Source: Roseivirga sp. UBA6061 (lineage in GTDB: Bacteria; Bacteroidota; Bacteroidia; Cytophagales; Cyclobacteriaceae). From it: a DNA stretch of 64,000 bases. Position 1 is the stretch's first letter; every line of letters starts with the position of its first letter. The stretch lies in the NCBI GenBank assembly GCA_002427745.1, contig DIYF01000055.1, positions 10,255 to 74,254 on the forward strand. The letters are read 5' to 3'. Shown here piece by piece: positions 41,160 to 50,000 of this stretch. The notes under the pieces are model-generated. The model saw only the letters and a program-made list of their open reading frames with translations, searched no databases and was not told the DNA's origin. A program made the translations under genes and the position numbers.

Positions 41160-43565
41160 ATGCTCAGGAACTACTTCAAGGTCGCCATCAGAACCCTGCT
41201 CAGAAACAGAGGTTATGCTGCCATTAATATCTTCGGACTCGCCCTGGGCATTGCCGGAGCTACCATGCTGATGATGTATGTCAGCAATGAGCTCTCTTTT
41301 GATAAACAGCATCGCGATGCAGCTATTACCTATCGGCTGATTACTGAACCAGGCGATGGGGATTCGCGGTCATACGCAGCCAATTTCACACCTCTTGCCA
41401 GCGTATTGGAAGAGGAAGTTCCGGAGGTAGAGGAGGTAATGAGTATCTACCAAAACCGCAGCCAGATTAACTTCCGGATGGGCGATCAGCGAATTACTGA
41501 AGAGAGCTGGTATATGGCCGATCAAAACTTCTTTGAGTTTTTCGATTTTGAATTGATACAGGGAGACAAAGCGTCTGTATTAGCTTCGCCTAAATCAATT
41601 GTTTTATCAGAGGCGCTCGCGCATAAATATTTTGGAGATAAGGATCCGGTCGGACAGCTGATAGATGAGTTTGACTGGGGTGAACTGAAGGTTACCGGGG
41701 TATTTAAAGATATACCGGAGAATTCACATCTGCAGTTTGACCTGATCATTGACAGGCACTTCAGAAATGACGAAATGTGGCTGGAGCAAATGGCGGATTG
41801 GGAGAGGCCCCGGGCTCATACTTATGTGAAAGTAAGTGCTGCGGATGGAGTAAAGGCGCTGGAGTCAAAAATGCCGTCTCTGCTTGAGAAGCATATTGGC
41901 GAAAGGTCAGCCACAACGGCTATTGGGTTCCAAAAGCTTACCAACATTCATTTTGGCTCTGAAGCCATAGAGTTAGGGCTTGATGATAACAAGGGGAGTG
42001 CAAGTGACATGTATATCTTCAGTTCCATTGCCCTTTTTCTTTTGGTGATTGCGGCTGTTAATTATACAAACCTGGCTACCAGCAAGGCAATCTTCCGGTC
42101 GAAGGAAATCGGGGTAAGAAAGGTAGTAGGGGCCCATAAAAGTCAACTGGCCATTCAGTTTCTGGCTGAATCAGTAGTGATTACCTTCATGGCGCTTGTT
42201 TTAGCGATCGGTCTCATCGACCTCACCTTGCCTTACTTCAATGGCATTACCGGCCGCTCATTTCAAATGGATATCGCAAGTATAGGAGAGTTTTTGCCTA
42301 TCCTCTTACTGACAGCCCTGGTTGTGGGACTTTTTTCGGGTATCTACCCGGCCTTTTTTGTTACCAGGTTCCAGCCTGCCAAAGTATTGAAAGGAACGGC
42401 CACTTCAGAAGGTAAAGCCTCCCTGAAGCGTTTCCTGGTCGTATTGCAGTTCGGTTTATCCATTGTGATGATTATCGCCACCCTGGTGATTTCCGGACAA
42501 ATGGACTATATCAGAAAATCTGACCCGGGTTTTACTACCGAGGGGGTACTGGTGGTGGATATTAACAGTGCCTATTCCCGCAGGGATTTTAAACAGGTAA
42601 AAACGGCCTTTGAAGCTATTCCGGGTGTGAAAAAAGCAGCCGCAGCGAGCCGTGTTCCGGGAGAGTGGAAGCGGATCAATGAGGTGGAGCTTACTACAAG
42701 CCTTGAAGGCGAATTGTTGAATCCTGTTCAGTCATTCTACATGAGCTTTGATGCAGATGTTCAGGAGGTCTTCAATTTTGAGCTTGAGGATGGAAATTAT
42801 TTTTCCGGAGATGATGCTGCAGATTCGGCTAAGGTATTGCTGAATGCCACAGCCGTCAAAACTCTGGGCCTGGAAAACCCCTTAGGGAGTATGGTGCGCG
42901 TAAAAAGAACTGAAGAGCGCACGATTAATGCACAGGTCATCGGGGTAGTAGAAGATTTTAAATTTGAGTCATTTCACTCCAACATCGCCCCGCTCGTAAT
43001 TGGTAGCTGGAATAATGGCATCCGGTCAATTGACTATTATGCGCTGAAGCTTGAAACAAAGGAATTGGCCGGAATTATTGAGGAAGTAACGGAGGTGCAC
43101 AATCGTTTTGACCCGGCCACCACGATAGAGTTTAATTTTCTGGACACGCAGCTGGAAAGAAAGTATGCTGCCGAAAAACGAGCCAATAGTATTTTCAGGG
43201 CAGGGGCGGGCTTGAGTATTTTGGTGGCCTGCCTGGGTCTGTTTGGACTGGCATCTTTTACCGTACAGCGGAGAACCAAAGAGCTGGGCATACGCAAGGT
43301 GTTGGGAGCCAGCCATTGGAATATCTTTTATCTGCTTTCCTCTTCTTTCACAAAGCTGATTTTTATTGCACTGCTGGTGGCCGTCCCGGTGGCTTATCTG
43401 CTTATGAATAACTGGTTGAACAGCTTTGCCTATCGCATGCCTTTAGGGGCGGATAAGTTTATCCTGGCCGGGCTTTCTACCATTATACTGGCTGTATTGA
43501 CCATCAGCTATCTGTCTGTCAAGGCTGTACTTACTAACCCGGTAGATTCTTTACGCAGCGAATAA
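41160..43565 (+). CDS. FtsX/MacB-like permease 5 of 5
   Basis: An 801-residue permease, clearly the closest paralogue of permease 4 (shared second-core motif VPGEWKRINEVE, shared ends such as VEDFKFESFHSNIAPLVIG). The FtsX motifs are SKEIGVRKVVGA near 312 and TKELGIRKVLGA near 703. The start is ATG 41160, only 16 bp after an intrinsic terminator, so expression depends on read-through or on a promoter within the end of permease 4. It closes the row; the next feature is the tandem repeat array. Confidence 0.9.
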   Translation: MLRNYFKVAIRTLLRNRGYAAINIFGLALGIAGATMLMMYVSNELSFDKQHRDAAITYRLITEPGDGDSRSYAANFTPLASVLEEEVPEVEEVMSIYQNRSQINFRMGDQRITEESWYMADQNFFEFFDFELIQGDKASVLASPKSIVLSEALAHKYFGDKDPVGQLIDEFDWGELKVTGVFKDIPENSHLQFDLIIDRHFRNDEMWLEQMADWERPRAHTYVKVSAADGVKALESKMPSLLEKHIGERSATTAIGFQKLTNIHFGSEAIELGLDDNKGSASDMYIFSSIALFLLVIAAVNYTNLATSKAIFRSKEIGVRKVVGAHKSQLAIQFLAESVVITFMALVLAIGLIDLTLPYFNGITGRSFQMDIASIGEFLPILLLTALVVGLFSGIYPAFFVTRFQPAKVLKGTATSEGKASLKRFLVVLQFGLSIVMIIATLVISGQMDYIRKSDPGFTTEGVLVVDINSAYSRRDFKQVKTAFEAIPGVKKAAAASRVPGEWKRINEVELTTSLEGELLNPVQSFYMSFDADVQEVFNFELEDGNYFSGDDAADSAKVLLNATAVKTLGLENPLGSMVRVKRTEERTINAQVIGVVEDFKFESFHSNIAPLVIGSWNNGIRSIDYYALKLETKELAGIIEEVTEVHNRFDPATTIEFNFLDTQLERKYAAEKRANSIFRAGAGLSILVACLGLFGLASFTVQRRTKELGIRKVLGASHWNIFYLLSSSFTKLIFIALLVAVPVAYLLMNNWLNSFAYRMPLGADKFILAGLSTIILAVLTISYLSVKAVLTNPVDSLRSE

Positions 43566-43583
43566 GTACCAAACCTCCACATT

Positions 43584-44215
43584 CAGTCCCTCGGTTTTAC
43601 CGAGGGACGGGAAAACGAATCTGAATGGGCACCGTCCTTTGCGGATTCCATCAGGATCAGCCAGTGCAGGTGATGGTTTATCAGTTTTTAACTGCAATTA
43701 CAAGGGGCGGTATCCCTCAGCCTCTCTGGCTCTTATGGAACAAACCACCCCGGCCACTACCTGACGTTATCTGTTTCGGTTAGTCGCGTTGGCCACCCCT
43801 CCTTAGAAGGGAGGGGAAGGATCATGCTCACTCAGTCGCTTGGTTTTACCGAGTGATGGGAAAACGAATCTGCATGGACACCGTCCTTTGAGAATTCCAT
43901 GGGAATAGGATGATGAAGAGGGTGGTATATGGGTTTTAACTGCAATCATAAGGGACGGTGTCCTTCAGCTTCCCTGACTTATGTAACAAACCATCCCGGC
44001 CACTACCTGAAGTTATCTGTTTCGGTTAGTCGTGTTGGCCACCCCTCCTTAGCAAGGAGGGGAAGGGTCATCCTCACTCAGTCGCTTGGTTTTACCGAGT
44101 GATGGGAATGAATTCGAATGGACACCGTCCTTTGAGGATTCCATGGGAATAGGATGATGAAGAGAGGATGGTATATCGGTTATTAATTGCCATCATAAGG
44201 GACGGTGTCCCTGAG
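43584..44215. repeat. Tandem array of a ~247-bp palindrome-rich repeat (about 2.5 copies)
   Basis: Copy 1 starts at 43584, copy 2 at 43833 (249 bp later) and copy 3 at 44079 (246 bp later), truncated at ~44215. Each begins with a hairpin around CGGTTTTACCG; in copy 1 GTCCCTCGGT/ACCGAGGGAC is a perfect 10-bp stem. In copy 2 GGACACCGTCC (43876-43886) is repeated in inverted form as GGACGGTGTCC (43953-43963), likewise in copy 3 (44120-44130 and 44200-44210). Full copies end with CCCCTCCTT/AAGGAGGGG (44042-44062 in copy 2). No reading frame is kept. This looks like a tandemly amplified REP- or MITE-like element or a structured RNA unit; no transposase is near. Confidence 0.85.
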
Positions 44216-44315
44216 AAAATCGTCCGGCTTTTGCCACCTGGCCCATCTTCAGGAGCGCGGTTGCTGTAGAACATGGTAAGGGTGCAGGAAGCAGCCAGGT
44301 TAAGAAGGCACGAAC
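44216..44315. other. Short non-coding tail after the repeat array
   Basis: A 100-bp stretch between the last partial repeat and the stop of the leftward GH5 gene. It contains no open frame with features and no clear hairpin with a T-run that could end the GH5 transcript, so termination may use the palindromes in the array. Confidence 0.5.
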
Positions 44316-45503
44316 CTAATTTCCGGATGCGGAGACAATGGTGGTGGCAATTTGCTCGAAATCCCATTGCATGCTATGTCGGTTGTATAACCTGAACATG
44401 CCGCCATCATCCCAGACAATGGTCAGAAGATCGTTTTCTGCGGCTACCCGCGCATAGAACTCAGCATAATCCAGCCGGTTTTCAATGGAGTTATCTTCAA
44501 TAGATCCCCATTCTCCCAGGATGACAGGACGACTTCTGTCAACGATCCATTCTTGTCTGATTCTTTCCAGTTCGTTTCTGAGTGCACTTTTATCTGCATC
44601 AGATCCCCATGTCACAGAGGCTTGCCCGGCAAAAGGCCATGGGAAATAACTGTGTAAGGAGATAATGATTTTCGGATCATCATTTGGTATAACGAGCTCA
44701 TCCATGGCTGCGGGAACCGTGCTGGCAGCCCAGGTAGGGATCATAATATGCCGTTTCTCATTATTGGCCCCGGTGGCGCGTATGGCATCAACGGCCACTT
44801 TGTTAAATTCATTGATATAGCTTCTTCCTTCAGGCGTTCCACCGGTCCATTCTTCGGGAATACCTTCCAGCCGGGGCTCATTGAGCGTTTCAAAAATGAG
44901 TGAGTCGTTGTAATCAATGAAATAGGTCGCTACCTGAGTCCAGAGGCTGTTCAGTCTGGATTTGGTCTCTTCTGCACTTTGACTCTCAGGCCTTACCCAT
45001 TCATTGTCATGATGCACATTGATGATGACATGCATTTTGTTTTGGAAACCATAATCGACCACATTTTTTACCTGTTCGAGGTAAGAGGCTTCAATCTGGT
45101 AGGGAGCGGTATCATCCTGATTGAAACCCCAGGTAACAGGCACTCGGAGCGTTGTGAACCCCATGTCCCGTACTGCATCAATAATGGGTTTTGAGGGAAG
45201 GGGATTTCCCCATAAAGTCTTGTTGCGGGAAGTAACGTCAAAGCTGTTCCCCAGATTCCAGCCAACCCCCATTTCATCTACCAGATCAAAAGAACTGATA
45301 TCTCTGGCCTCTGATATTCCGGGAGCGATCAGTCCACTTCCTGTGCCGGGGTTGGGGTCAGGGTCAGGAGCAGGGGTTGACGGATCATCCATATCATCTC
45401 CGTTGCAATTAGAGAACATCAGAACGATCAACAGACTTAGTACACTAAGCGTGATTTGCAGCGCTGAATTGATCTTGTTGAAGAAGCAGTTTCGATTAAG
45501 CAT
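44316..45503 (-). CDS. GH5 endoglucanase lipoprotein
   Basis: A 395-residue secreted glycosidase; ATG 45503 is chosen, though ATG 45524 is also in frame. The hydrophobic signal ends FSNC (Cys33), an unusual lipobox, then an Asp/Pro-rich linker. The GH5 barrel at ~68-390 has MGVGWNLGNSFD, the acid/base Glu209 in TLNEP, the nucleophile Glu331 in VILGEWGS, and HSYFPWPF between them. The pattern fits GH5 endo-beta-1,4-glucanase subfamilies (GH5_4 or GH5_2 type), so it may act on cellulose-like, xyloglucan or mixed-linkage glucan. It is alone, 40 kb from the end of the window and ~27 kb from the GH16 genes, and convergent with the permease row across the repeat array. Confidence 0.92.
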   Translation of the reverse strand: MLNRNCFFNKINSALQITLSVLSLLIVLMFSNCNGDDMDDPSTPAPDPDPNPGTGSGLIAPGISEARDISSFDLVDEMGVGWNLGNSFDVTSRNKTLWGNPLPSKPIIDAVRDMGFTTLRVPVTWGFNQDDTAPYQIEASYLEQVKNVVDYGFQNKMHVIINVHHDNEWVRPESQSAEETKSRLNSLWTQVATYFIDYNDSLIFETLNEPRLEGIPEEWTGGTPEGRSYINEFNKVAVDAIRATGANNEKRHIMIPTWAASTVPAAMDELVIPNDDPKIIISLHSYFPWPFAGQASVTWGSDADKSALRNELERIRQEWIVDRSRPVILGEWGSIEDNSIENRLDYAEFYARVAAENDLLTIVWDDGGMFRLYNRHSMQWDFEQIATTIVSASGN

Positions 45504-45756
45504 ACGCCAATCTAAGAGTCGCATGGTTTTGGTTCAAGCATTGGTCAAAAAGATGATCTGATAGATGATGAACTTGCTCATTTTGTATTAGTCTTGTCCT
45601 CAAATGTTGTATTGATATCCGGCCTGAGAAACGGATTTTGCTCTGCGATCCCTGTGTCAGGCCGGTCGCAGGGTTTCACATAGTGATGGATATGCAGATA
45701 AGGGAGCATGTGAAGTATGTGAGCGACTGGGAAACGGGTCAGTCAGAATTTGCGGC

Positions 45757-46182
45757 TTACTTACCGGTCTCTCTTCCTGCTTCTCTCACGGTAGCAACTT
45801 CTTCCGGAGATATAAAAGGCCCTTCATTTCCCCAGGCATTACGCACATAATTAAGCACATCACTCAATTCCTGATCTGTCCATTCAATAGCAGGCATGGC
45901 GCGGTCATATTCTACATCGTTCACGGTGATCTTTCCTTTCAGTCCGAAGAGCACCACTTCGATACCGTTCTTTTTGTTTTTCAACAGATAGTCAGAGTTG
46001 GCCAGAGGAGGGGAAAGCTTCTTTTTGGTAAAACCACTACCATCAGGTTTGTGGCAACCTGCGCATAAGCCGTTGTATAGCTTTTCACCTCTGAGTTTGC
46101 TGGCTGCCAGGGCTTTGTCTTGTTGGGGAGTGAAGGCTATGGCAAGGCATAGTATGCTGAATAGAACGCTAATTTTTTTCAT
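45757..46182 (-). CDS. Exported mono-haem cytochrome c
   Basis: A 141-residue periplasmic class I cytochrome c. It has a signal peptide (residues ~1-26), one haem site CAGCH (YNGLCAGCHKPDGSG) and a distal Met in RAMPAIEW as the likely second axial ligand. Length and pattern (AMPAxxWTDQELSDVLNYVRNAWGN) match cytochromes that pair with periplasmic dehydrogenases. It starts 9 bp after the stop of the SMP-30-like gene on the same strand, so the two form an operon and the cytochrome may accept electrons linked to that protein's pathway. Confidence 0.92.
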   Translation of the reverse strand: MKKISVLFSILCLAIAFTPQQDKALAASKLRGEKLYNGLCAGCHKPDGSGFTKKKLSPPLANSDYLLKNKKNGIEVVLFGLKGKITVNDVEYDRAMPAIEWTDQELSDVLNYVRNAWGNEGPFISPEEVATVREAGRETGK

Positions 46183-46191
46183 GAAACTGGC

Positions 46192-47196
46192 TTATTTTGA
46201 TACACTTACTTTAAGAATTATCGGCTCGTACATCCTTTTCATAGGGAACAGGGAACCATCTTGATTGAAATTGTCGAACTGGGCATTGGCGATATAGTAG
46301 AGCTCACTGCCTACTAAAACTCCCGTGGTAGGGCGGTTCATCATGGGGTGAGCTCTTTCCAGCACCCGGGCTTCTTCAAAGCCTGAACCTTCATCATTGA
46401 GCATAAGTTGAATCACCTGTCTGGTATCCGACTGTACTCCGATCAGGGACCATCTGTAGTAATAAAGACCGTCAATACTGTCCTGACCGCTGAGGCTGAC
46501 ATCCCCTGGGGCGGCTAAGCGGGTGAAGTGTTTACTTTCCAGGTTAAGCTTTGAGATTCCCGCTGAATGAGCGATAAAGAGGTCCTTACCATTATCAGCC
46601 AGCGTCAGGCCATTGGGGAAGCGTATGTCTGAATCTGAGGCAAAGATCTTGAGCTTATCAGAGGCTGCACTAATCTTATAAATCCGGGATTCGCTGAACA
46701 TATGCGTGGCATAAACATCTCCGTTCCCGGCTATGACCAGATCATTGAAAAAATGAGCCTCACCGGCTTTGTCAATGACATACTTTTGAATCAGTTCACC
46801 ATTGTCGAGATTGAATTTGAAAATGCCGGCTGGTCGCCCTTCTTTATCATCTTTTCGGTTGTAACCAACCAGGTTGTCTCCACCAGAGCTACAGAGCCAG
46901 AGATGTCTGCGCTGACTGTCGGTTTTCATACCAATAACCATCCAGAGACCATGGTCAGCTCCTGTGATAAAGTCATGTTGCTTTCCATATTTATCTACCC
47001 TGATCACCTTTCCTTTGCGTGTGCTCCCTACAAAAAACGATGCTGTCTGAGTATCGTAGGCCACACTTTCAGGGAGCAGATCTTTCTCGGGAATAGTAAA
47101 AGCAATCAGACTGTTGTTAACAGATTCCTGTGCGAAGCCGGATGGGACGGAGAACAGGAGAGAGGCGAACAGGGCCAGTATCCTCGGTACATTCAT
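46192..47196 (-). CDS. SMP-30/gluconolactonase-like exported beta-propeller
   Basis: A 334-residue protein with a signal peptide (cut near GFAQES). The mature part shows propeller blade patterns of the SMP-30/gluconolactonase/LRE group: PESVAYDTQTASFFVGSTRKG, FNDLVIAGNGDVYATHMFSES, FPNGLTLADNGKDLFIAHSAG. Metal-site residues (Glu in PES, Asn in FND, Asn in PNG) are kept, so lactonase or hydrolase activity is possible. It is cotranscribed with cytochrome c (9-bp gap), which suggests a periplasmic sugar or alcohol oxidation step whose dehydrogenase is encoded elsewhere. That link is inference. Confidence 0.8.
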   Translation of the reverse strand: MNVPRILALFASLLFSVPSGFAQESVNNSLIAFTIPEKDLLPESVAYDTQTASFFVGSTRKGKVIRVDKYGKQHDFITGADHGLWMVIGMKTDSQRRHLWLCSSGGDNLVGYNRKDDKEGRPAGIFKFNLDNGELIQKYVIDKAGEAHFFNDLVIAGNGDVYATHMFSESRIYKISAASDKLKIFASDSDIRFPNGLTLADNGKDLFIAHSAGISKLNLESKHFTRLAAPGDVSLSGQDSIDGLYYYRWSLIGVQSDTRQVIQLMLNDEGSGFEEARVLERAHPMMNRPTTGVLVGSELYYIANAQFDNFNQDGSLFPMKRMYEPIILKVSVSK

Positions 47197-47445
47197 AATG
47201 GGGTGTTTGCCTGAATGTACGGTGGAGTATAAAGGAGTATTCCGCTATTATCCCAGTCTTATCAATACTTATGCGAATACAGTTAAATGACTTTTTTATC
47301 GATGAACGACAGGCTGGCAAGCAGTATGGCAAAAGACCCAATTGGGAGATGACGCATCTTTCCAATTCATAGGAGAGGAAAGGAGTTTAAAGGTTTTTAT
47401 GAGGGGTGATCCTGATTCGCCCAGGAGGTATAACTGAATGCAGGG

Positions 47446-48402
47446 TTATTCCAGTAAATCTCTTCTGATCATAAACGAAAAATGCTCAAACTCGAAGTGC
47501 AGGGCATCGTCTGAAACATGATCGCTTTCTCCGCTACTCACTGGCTCCTTTCTTCCGGACAATACTTCATCAAAGGCAGCTACTAACTCAGTAAGCCTAT
47601 TTGGAGAAGCTATGGGAGTATTGTGTGCAGGAAATACCGAAGTGAGTTTAGCGGCCAGTTGCCCAAGCCGGCCAATGCTTTGTCGGTAGATATTGAGATC
47701 TGTCTCCGGGTCAAACAGCCAGATGGGGGCTTCATAAAAAGTATCACCCGTCCAGAGATAACCATTCGCTTCATCCAGCAGCGCAATGGCATCAGGGGTA
47801 TGTCCCGGGACAGTGATTACCCTGAGCGTTCGCTTACCTAAATCTATCAAACTGCCATCTTCGATAAACTGTGATATATCAAAGGGCTTGATGCGATAAG
47901 CAGCCGTGTCTGCTTCTGTCAGGTGGTTGAGGCAAATTGCCTCGGCAGTCACTTCGTGCGCCACCGTGGAGTGGGGCATACCATGATCTGCTCTGTTTTG
48001 GGTATAAGGCAGTTTCATGGCCAGAACTCTGTCGAATTCATGATTGCCCCCCATATGATCATAATGTGTATGTGAGTTGAGTACTGTCACCGGCAAATCT
48101 GTAAGTTCCTCAACCAGGCTGGCGATTGAGGACAGTCCCATGCCGGTATCAAAGAGAAGCGCTTTCTCTGCGCCAATAATCAGATAAGAGATCACCTCCT
48201 GGAAATTATAGGGCTCTGCAATGGCAAAAACGCCTTGGCCCACCTCGTATACCTTAAACCAGTCCTGCGAAGTAGAAACTTCCTTAAGCGTTGCAAATTG
48301 TGCCCTCATGGGTTGATCGCACCAAGAGCTTGCCTGTCGCCCGGAGCCTGGAGAGCACTGTAAGAGCAGCAGTACAAAGGGAATCCATAAATGCTTTATC
48401 AC
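47446..48402 (-). CDS. MBL-fold metallo-hydrolase lipoprotein
   Basis: A 318-residue metallo-beta-lactamase-fold protein with a GTG start at 48402 and a lipoprotein-like signal (LLLQC, Cys16). The metal motif HTHYDH lies in VLNSHTHYDHMGGN. Further ligands are visible in VPGHTPD (His), WTGDTFY (Asp) and FPAHNTP (His), so the dinuclear zinc site is complete. The architecture matches general MBL hydrolases (quinoprotein-relay or lactonase-like), not class B beta-lactamases specifically. It stands alone between leftward genes with ~250 bp after it on the side of the SMP-30-like gene. Substrate unknown. Confidence 0.88.
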   Translation of the reverse strand: MIKHLWIPFVLLLLQCSPGSGRQASSWCDQPMRAQFATLKEVSTSQDWFKVYEVGQGVFAIAEPYNFQEVISYLIIGAEKALLFDTGMGLSSIASLVEELTDLPVTVLNSHTHYDHMGGNHEFDRVLAMKLPYTQNRADHGMPHSTVAHEVTAEAICLNHLTEADTAAYRIKPFDISQFIEDGSLIDLGKRTLRVITVPGHTPDAIALLDEANGYLWTGDTFYEAPIWLFDPETDLNIYRQSIGRLGQLAAKLTSVFPAHNTPIASPNRLTELVAAFDEVLSGRKEPVSSGESDHVSDDALHFEFEHFSFMIRRDLLE

Positions 48403-48458
48403 AGACTCAAATTGATCAAGAGTGTGGACAAAAACAACGAAGAGTTACATAAAGGAAG

Positions 48459-49109
48459 CTACTGTCCACCTATCCAGACGGTACCCTGATGATAGCCAAA
48501 GACTTCGAAGGTCTCTCCCGCAGAGTTCTGTTGTTCAAATTTCCTTAGTGGCTTCTTCATAAGGTTATCAAGCCACTGTTTTTGCCACTGATAGTCCTCA
48601 AGAGACGCATAATCTTCAGGCTCCCCAAGCTCTGCCTGTGTGAACTGGAACTCATCCCAATGATAGTCCCAATTGAAACGAGCCATTTGATCTGCCAGCT
48701 TACCATAGTGAGAGGGGATAAGCATTTTGGCTTGCTCGGGTTGGTAAAAGGTGGTCTCGTAGAAGTTCATATCGCTGCGGATAGCACAGACTACTTGAGA
48801 ACGAGAGAAGAAGGGATCAAACAGCCAGATTTTCAGATAATAAGGTTCTCCCATTTCTTCCAGCGTAGATTTCCAACTGTTGTGAATATCGATCAGTCCC
48901 TGAAGTATTCTCTTTTTGGTTTCACCGCCTGGTTGGGCAATTTCACTGTTTGTCACGGAAATACCACTCCAGGGATGTACCCATATTTTCACATAATCCC
49001 TTTCGCGGGATTGCAGATAGTTCAGGTCCAAAGACATACACCTTTCTACCCAGTTGTCTATATCTTTCCACTTTTTGCGGTGGCCTCTGATTTTTCGGAT
49101 TCTGGTCAT
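48459..49109 (-). CDS. Hypothetical protein, orphan family
   Basis: A 216-residue soluble protein, start at ATG 49109 (the frame extends upstream only to a TTG). It begins with a basic stretch (TRIRKIRGHRKKWKD), has no signal peptide or membrane helix, and is rich in Trp, Tyr and Phe (KIWVHPWSG, YYLKIWLFDPFFSRSQ, NWDYHWDEF). I do not recognise the family. It sits in a leftward group of small poorly known genes. Function cannot be given. Confidence 0.7.
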   Translation of the reverse strand: MTRIRKIRGHRKKWKDIDNWVERCMSLDLNYLQSRERDYVKIWVHPWSGISVTNSEIAQPGGETKKRILQGLIDIHNSWKSTLEEMGEPYYLKIWLFDPFFSRSQVVCAIRSDMNFYETTFYQPEQAKMLIPSHYGKLADQMARFNWDYHWDEFQFTQAELGEPEDYASLEDYQWQKQWLDNLMKKPLRKFEQQNSAGETFEVFGYHQGTVWIGGQ

Positions 49110-49175
49110 GTGTTCATGCTTTTCCCTGAATGCATCCCTGCCTCTTGCTGAGTACAATTCCTTTCATCTCCCTAC

Positions 49176-49616
49176 TCACTGCTTCTTGTTTGAAATGATA
49201 CTCATAGAGTCAATACTTGCTGCCAGCGTCAATTTCCTGACTGTCTGATTTTCAAGGTATTCGATTATGAAAACACCCCTATCCGGGTTCTTCAGCCATT
49301 CTTTGAAAACTGGCTTGAAAAGAGGACCAACCTCGAAAAGGTTTTGCTCAGGTGCTTCATCGTATTCCGTTACGGCAACAAGAAGGTTTTGAGTGATTTC
49401 TCCGTTGGCGAAACCAGCACTGCCCGAGCTGTTGTCTGCGGTATAAACTCTTATTGAAATTTCCTTCGTCCGGGTTTCACCAATCAACCGGATGTTATTG
49501 AGCAGGGCTACCAATGTTTCATTTTTGACCTCTGCGATTTTGGGATTGGTCTGTGCCATCGCCTGGGACAAAGAAAGAAACAGAAGGATAAAAAGAATGC
49601 TTGCTCTGACCTGCAT
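49176..49616 (-). CDS. Small exported hypothetical protein
   Basis: A 146-residue protein with start at ATG 49616 (MQVRASILFILLFLS), which begins a clear signal peptide ending AMAQ; the frame also runs upstream into the next gene. The mature domain is beta-rich and mentions no motif I know. It starts 31 bp after the DUF1801 gene stop, in the same leftward unit. Function unknown. Confidence 0.75.
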   Translation of the reverse strand: MQVRASILFILLFLSLSQAMAQTNPKIAEVKNETLVALLNNIRLIGETRTKEISIRVYTADNSSGSAGFANGEITQNLLVAVTEYDEAPEQNLFEVGPLFKPVFKEWLKNPDRGVFIIEYLENQTVRKLTLAASIDSMSIISNKKQ

Positions 49617-49647
49617 TACAGATATTGGCGTTTGATGAACAAATTGG

Positions 49648-49989
49648 TTAATACAGCCTTTTGACCATATCAAAAACCTCATAAATAGTCGTCAGGGGGA
49701 TATCCTTTTCCGGATCGATCATCAGTAGTTTTACGAAAGTCCGGTTGCCCTGAATAAGCGAGGGATGATCAATTTGTACTCCCTTACCAACAGCAATATA
49801 GGGGTGTTGACTTTTCTTTTCCACCCAGAGGTAACAGAAGATTTGCCCGTCCAGCAGAAAGCAGGGGAGCCGGTAGCGCCAGGTGAGTACGAGTGCCGGT
49901 TCATAGCTTTGGATAAGGTCACGCAGGGCCCAGAGACAACTCTTAACGGGCTCTTCTTTCTCATCAAAAAACTTATCGATTTCACGCAT
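49648..49989 (-). CDS. DUF1801-family protein
   Basis: A 113-residue soluble protein. The pattern IDKFFDEKEEPVKSCLWALRDLI, then LTWRYRLPCFLLDGQIFCYLWVEKK, fits the DUF1801 (YdhG/YjbR-like) fold, often with an N-terminal helix pair and a beta-sheet. The biochemical role of the family is not established. The gene is flanked by DUF4291 (11 bp upstream) and the exported hypothetical (31 bp downstream), so it belongs to the leftward operon. Family assignment is by motif and fairly sure. Confidence 0.8.
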   Translation of the reverse strand: MREIDKFFDEKEEPVKSCLWALRDLIQSYEPALVLTWRYRLPCFLLDGQIFCYLWVEKKSQHPYIAVGKGVQIDHPSLIQGNRTFVKLLMIDPEKDIPLTTIYEVFDMVKRLY

Positions 49990-50000
49990 TGACCACTTGG

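Noticed and set aside
43584..44215. Tandem repeats considered as a CRISPR array
   Set aside because: Units are ~247 bp, not 25-40 bp with unique spacers; no cas genes.
45121..45561. 146-codon open frame opposite the GH5 gene
   Set aside because: Lies wholly or mostly antisense to a well-supported gene with intact catalytic residues; no own protein features.
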